NCBI GenBank assembly: GCA_947305825.1
Contig: CAMZET010000059.1
Coordinates: 1 to 8,100, forward strand
Direction of reading: 5' to 3'
From: an uncultured Verrucomicrobiota bacterium
GTDB taxonomy: Bacteria; Verrucomicrobiota; Kiritimatiellia; RFP12; UBA1067
DNA length: 8,100 nt
In this document: piece by piece, positions 5,373-8,100 of the stretch
Layout: each line of letters starts with the position of its first letter
Position numbering within the stretch: the first letter of the stretch is position 1
Translations under genes and position numbers: made by a program
Notes under the pieces: model-generated
Database searches by the model: none
Seen by the model: only the letters and a program-made list of their open reading frames with translations
Told to the model about the DNA's origin: nothing

Positions 5373-6617
5373 ATGGCGGAGAAGCGCGAGAATGAGTTCG
5401 CCCGCGTGAGCGAGTGCGAAGGCGGTGTGCTGGCTGCGGAAGGCTTCCGAGCGGCGGCGGTGGCGGCGGCAATCAAGTACGAGGGGCGCGATGACGTCAT
5501 GCTTCTCGTGGCGGACGAGCCGTGCGCGGCGGCGGCCGTGTTCACCACCAACAAGGTGGCCGCCGCACCAGTCCTCTACGACCGCAGCATCGCGAACAAA
5601 GGCCGCCTGCAGGCAATCCTCGCGAACTCCGGCTGCGCCAACGCCTGCACAGGCGAAAGCGGCTGCCGCGACGCCGCCCTCTCCGCCATCCAGACCGCCG
5701 AGGCCCTCGGCGTCAAGCCAGAGCACGTCATGGTAGCCTCCACGGGCGTCATCGGCAGACGGCTTCCGATGGAAAGGCTTCTCGGCGGCATGAGAGCCGC
5801 CGCCGCCGCCCTCCAACGCTCGCCGGAGGTCGCCCTCGCCGCCGCCAGAGCCATTATGACCACCGACACCAGGCCCAAGCAGGCCGCCGTCCGCATCCAA
5901 ATCGGCGGCAAGACCGTCACCGTCGGCGGCATGACCAAAGGCTCCGGCATGATAGAACCGAACATGGCCACCATGCTCGGCTTCATCACCACCGACGCCG
6001 CCATAACGCCGCAGTGCCTCAAACGAGCGCTAAAACTCGCCGTCGCCAGAAGCTTCAACCGCGTCGTCGTGGACGGCGACGAATCCACCAACGACTCCCT
6101 CTTTTTAATGGCAAGCGGCAAGGCCGGGAACGCGGTCATATCCCGCGCCGGAGCAGACTTCGACGCCTTCCTCGCCGCCCTCACAACCGTCGCCGTCTCT
6201 CTCGCTCGCCAAATGGCCGCAGACGGCGAGGGCGCCACGAAGTTCGTCACCGTCACCGTCCGCGGCGCAAAGTCGGAGCGCGACGCCGAACGCGCCGCCC
6301 GCGCCATTGCCAAATCCCCTCTGGCCAAAACCTCCTGGTTCGGCAAAGACCCCAACTGGGGCCGCGTCCTCGCCGCCGCCGGCTACTCCGGCGCCGAAGT
6401 CGACGGCGATGCCGCCGAAGTCTTCTACGGCGGCGAATGGGCCTACTCCAAGGGCAAGGTGGCCGACGAACGCCAGCTCGCCCGCCTCGCCAAAGCGCTT
6501 GAAGCCAACGAACTCGACGTGCTGGTCGACCTCCACCTCGGCGAGGCGCAAGCCTCCATATACACCTGCGATTTCTCGCTGGACTACGTGCACATCAACG
6601 CCGACTACACCACCTGA
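5373..6617 (+). CDS. argJ: Glutamate N-acetyltransferase / amino-acid N-acetyltransferase (ornithine acetyltransferase)
   Basis: ArgJ moves the acetyl group from N-acetylornithine to glutamate, regenerating N-acetylglutamate and releasing ornithine in the cyclic arginine pathway. Some members also use acetyl-CoA; the sequence alone does not settle this. The precursor cleaves itself before the nucleophilic threonine in EPNMATMLGF, here between A199 and T200, into alpha and beta chains. Other family marks are FTTN (57-60), ANSGCANACTG (84-94), the STGVIG oxyanion hole (123-128, T124 and G125), TTDTRPK (163-169), KGSGMI (189-194), DGDESTNDSLF (234-244), KDPNWGR (325-331) and the C-terminal NADYTT, which reaches the active site. 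The 414 residues are full length. GGAGA at 5363-5367 supports the start. It lies 47 bp after fabG and 3 bp before the next gene, in the slot where acpP often sits. Confidence 0.96.
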   Translation: MAEKRENEFARVSECEGGVLAAEGFRAAAVAAAIKYEGRDDVMLLVADEPCAAAAVFTTNKVAAAPVLYDRSIANKGRLQAILANSGCANACTGESGCRDAALSAIQTAEALGVKPEHVMVASTGVIGRRLPMERLLGGMRAAAAALQRSPEVALAAARAIMTTDTRPKQAAVRIQIGGKTVTVGGMTKGSGMIEPNMATMLGFITTDAAITPQCLKRALKLAVARSFNRVVVDGDESTNDSLFLMASGKAGNAVISRAGADFDAFLAALTTVAVSLARQMAADGEGATKFVTVTVRGAKSERDAERAARAIAKSPLAKTSWFGKDPNWGRVLAAAGYSGAEVDGDAAEVFYGGEWAYSKGKVADERQLARLAKALEANELDVLVDLHLGEAQASIYTCDFSLDYVHINADYTT

Positions 6618-6620
6618 CGA

Positions 6621-7463
6621 ATGGGCTGGAAAGGAGCACTCTGGGGCGCGTTCATCGGCGGACGCATAGGCGGCGCACTCGGTGCCATAATCGCCGCCGC
6701 CATCGGCAGCGCGATCGAATCGGCCATCAGCAAGCAGGCGAGCGATGCCGCCGGGCGCAAAACCGCCGGAGCCGGCGCGCGCAGACAACGCCGCACCGCT
6801 GGCTCCGACGGCGAACTTGCTTTCGCCGCCGCCGCCGCCGCCATGTTCGCCAAACTCGCAAAAGCCGACGGCCGCATAACCCAAAGCGAAATCGACACCA
6901 TCGAAAGCGCTTTCTCGCGCCTCGGCTTCTCCGCCACCACACGCGCCTTCGCCATAAACGTCTTCCGCCGCGCCAAGGACGACACCCACACAATCTACCA
7001 GTACGCCTACGACTTCGCCTCGATTGCGCAGGATGCGCAGCTGCGAGAGCTGATTTACGAACTGCTTTGGGAACTGGCGGCTGCCGACGGAAACGTCTCG
7101 CGCGAAGAACACATAATTCTGCGCACCATCGCCGGCGCGTTGGGCGTACACCAAAGTCTCTACGCTTTCTATGCCCGCCGCTACGCCGCCGGCGGCGACC
7201 GGCGTTCACAATCCTCCGGCGCAGGACCCCGCACAGCCCCCGAAACCTCTTCTCTCGACGCCGCATTCTCCTCGCTCGGCATCACTCCAGACTCCTCTTT
7301 CGAGGACGCCCGCAAGGCTTACCGCGAAAAGGCCAAACAGTATCATCCTGACCGCCTTCGCGCACAGGGTCTCCCAGAAGGTCTCGTCGAAAAGGCCACG
7401 CAACGCATGGCCGAACTGAACTCAGCCTGGGACGAAATCAGAAAAGCAAAAGGCTGGCAGTGA
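6621..7463 (+). CDS. Membrane-anchored TerB-DnaJ co-chaperone (DjlA-like)
   Basis: Three parts are visible. Residues 5-34 are a hydrophobic glycine-zipper segment (GGRIGGALGAIIAAAIGS), probably a membrane anchor. Residues about 66-185 form a TerB-like helical domain with two acidic turns, KADGRIT (81-87) and AADGNVS (154-160). A basic, Ser/Pro-rich linker (190-210) leads to a C-terminal J-domain (about 211-280) with the diagnostic HPD at 242-244. The order anchor, TerB, J-domain is that of DjlA, which recruits DnaK to the inner face of the membrane, so stimulation of DnaK ATPase is the likely activity. At 280 residues it is close to E. coli DjlA in size. There is no Shine-Dalgarno and only 3 bp after the argJ stop, so it is probably translated by re-initiation. 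Its client is unknown and a link to arginine synthesis is not implied. Confidence 0.88.
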   Translation: MGWKGALWGAFIGGRIGGALGAIIAAAIGSAIESAISKQASDAAGRKTAGAGARRQRRTAGSDGELAFAAAAAAMFAKLAKADGRITQSEIDTIESAFSRLGFSATTRAFAINVFRRAKDDTHTIYQYAYDFASIAQDAQLRELIYELLWELAAADGNVSREEHIILRTIAGALGVHQSLYAFYARRYAAGGDRRSQSSGAGPRTAPETSSLDAAFSSLGITPDSSFEDARKAYREKAKQYHPDRLRAQGLPEGLVEKATQRMAELNSAWDEIRKAKGWQ

Positions 7464-7664
7464 ACATGCGCCTTTCTGCCCGCTTGCCCCCCTTTTGACC
7501 CGCCTTTCTGGGTATTTCAGCGCGTTTAACGCCGTCCGCCGTCGAAGGTCGCGGATACGAGATGCCACCCGATTTCCAGAACTCAAACTTGGGTTTAGCC
7601 TGGACGTCGCAGTTGAAAACAAGAAATAGCGGCTTTAGCCTCAATTTACGCGGTGTTTGTCGAA
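7464..7664. other. Gap without a convincing gene; short direct repeats
   Basis: Two sets of short direct repeats are visible: CGCCTTTCTG at 7469-7478 and 7501-7510 (32 bp apart), and GGGTTTAGCCT (7591-7601) against GGCTTTAGCCT (7631-7641), 40 bp apart with one mismatch. I find no intrinsic terminator for the preceding operon and no convincing promoter. Short open frames on both strands look like nothing I recognise. The stretch may include the decayed left end of the neighbouring transposon, but no inverted terminal repeat can be named. Confidence 0.5.
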
Positions 7665-8100
7665 ATGATGCCGAAGAGGCACAAGGGGGTCCAGGTGCGC
7701 AAGTTCGTGCAACTGGATATTCCGGGCATGGAACTTGTCGAGACGAACGACAGCCAGTACGCGGATGGATACGAGTGGCAAGCGCTCGTCACGGACTTCG
7801 ACCTGCCGGCTGCGGACATCCTGCCGCTTTACCGCGAGCGCGGCGACTGCGAGAACCTCTGGAACATATTCGCGAGACTGGGCGAAGACGGCTCGCGCCC
7901 CGAGGCGGCCACGTCCAGACCGCTGCTGCAATCCTGCAGTGCCCGCGTTTCCCGCCACGCAAGGCAGGGTGTGCTACTTTCAACTGCGTTTTTCAGGCTC
8001 AATAGACACCGAAAAATCTACAGGGCACATTCGACACGGAGGAGATTCCGGCGGCGCATCCAGCGGCTAGAGAGATGTCTAGTGGCACCAGACTCATCGC
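7665..8100 (+). pseudogene. IS1380-type (DDE group 1) transposase remnant, truncated at its 5' end and internally deleted
   Basis: The frame is open from 7617 to the window end. From the ATG pair at 7665/7668 it reads as the C-terminal third of an IS1380-type transposase. Recognisable stretches are PGMELVETNDSQYADGYEWQ, LVTDFDLPAADILPLYRERG and then DCEN, which together give the Y-x2-R-x3-E signature (Y830 to E851 in codon starts 7830 and 7851). NLWNIFARLGEDG and EAATSRPLLQ then follow directly. In intact relatives about 34 residues (the E-L-K helix, the W-G region and the A-L-x-Y-N segment) separate DCEN from the WW-L-F-x-R-L stretch, so an in-frame internal deletion is inferred. The two N-terminal catalytic aspartates are absent from the window. 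The right end continues, with weaker resemblance, past base 8100. The family assignment is from memory of its motifs and the protein is almost certainly inactive. Confidence 0.75.

Noticed and set aside
4555..6355. Several long minus-strand frames opposite fabG and argJ
   Set aside because: They are glycine-, alanine- and valine-rich shadows of high-GC coding sequence. The plus-strand frames contain complete catalytic motifs of FabG and ArgJ.
7422..7644. Small minus-strand genes in the gap after the DjlA-like gene
   Set aside because: They overlap the end of the DjlA-like gene. They have no ribosome-binding site, and their basic composition looks like nothing I recognise.
1..8100. CRISPR array, tRNA, rRNA, riboswitch or toxin-antitoxin genes
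   Set aside because: I found no regularly spaced repeats, cloverleaf or conserved riboswitch core, and no small paired genes of those kinds on reading the window.

Overview
The window is GC-rich and gene-dense. It looks like the chromosome of a strict or facultative anaerobe. Three features suggest, but do not prove, the Planctomycetota-Verrucomicrobiota-Chlamydiota/Kiritimatiellota/Lentisphaerota range: an oxygen-sensitive class III ribonucleotide reductase, a FabD with a GLSLG rather than GHSLG active-site motif, and a secreted protein built from short G-x-Q-[LI]-G-type surface repeats. No rRNA or marker gene is present to settle the taxonomy.

Layout. From base 1 to 1357 (minus strand) lies the N-terminal two thirds of the anaerobic ribonucleoside-triphosphate reductase NrdD, cut by the left edge of the window. 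Bases 1358-1713 form a regulatory intergenic region. It holds a good sigma70-type promoter for nrdD with a near-perfect NrdR box between its -35 and -10. A second strong and two weaker NrdR-like sites make two pairs, each with exactly 32 bp start to start. Further right are a hairpin and an extended -10 promoter candidate for pyrB. From 1714 everything is on the plus strand: pyrB (aspartate carbamoyltransferase), a secreted 12-repeat surface-type protein, fabD, fabG, argJ, and a membrane-anchored TerB-DnaJ (DjlA-like) co-chaperone. The gaps fabD-fabG (2 bp), fabG-argJ (47 bp) and argJ-djlA-like (3 bp) suggest one transcript. After 7463 come about 200 bp without a convincing gene but with short direct repeats. 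Then follows a decayed IS1380-type (DDE group 1) transposase fragment that runs off the right edge and carries what looks like an internal in-frame deletion.

How the genes fit together. The window is mainly housekeeping metabolism: deoxyribonucleotide supply (nrdD), pyrimidine synthesis (pyrB), fatty-acid elongation (fabD, fabG) and arginine synthesis (argJ), followed by a quality-control co-chaperone. The most interesting part is the nrdD-pyrB divergent region. Its paired NrdR sites could link deoxynucleotide sensing to nrdD and possibly, through the second pair, to the pyrimidine gene on the other side. I see no CRISPR array, tRNA, rRNA, defence island or clearly new multi-gene system.
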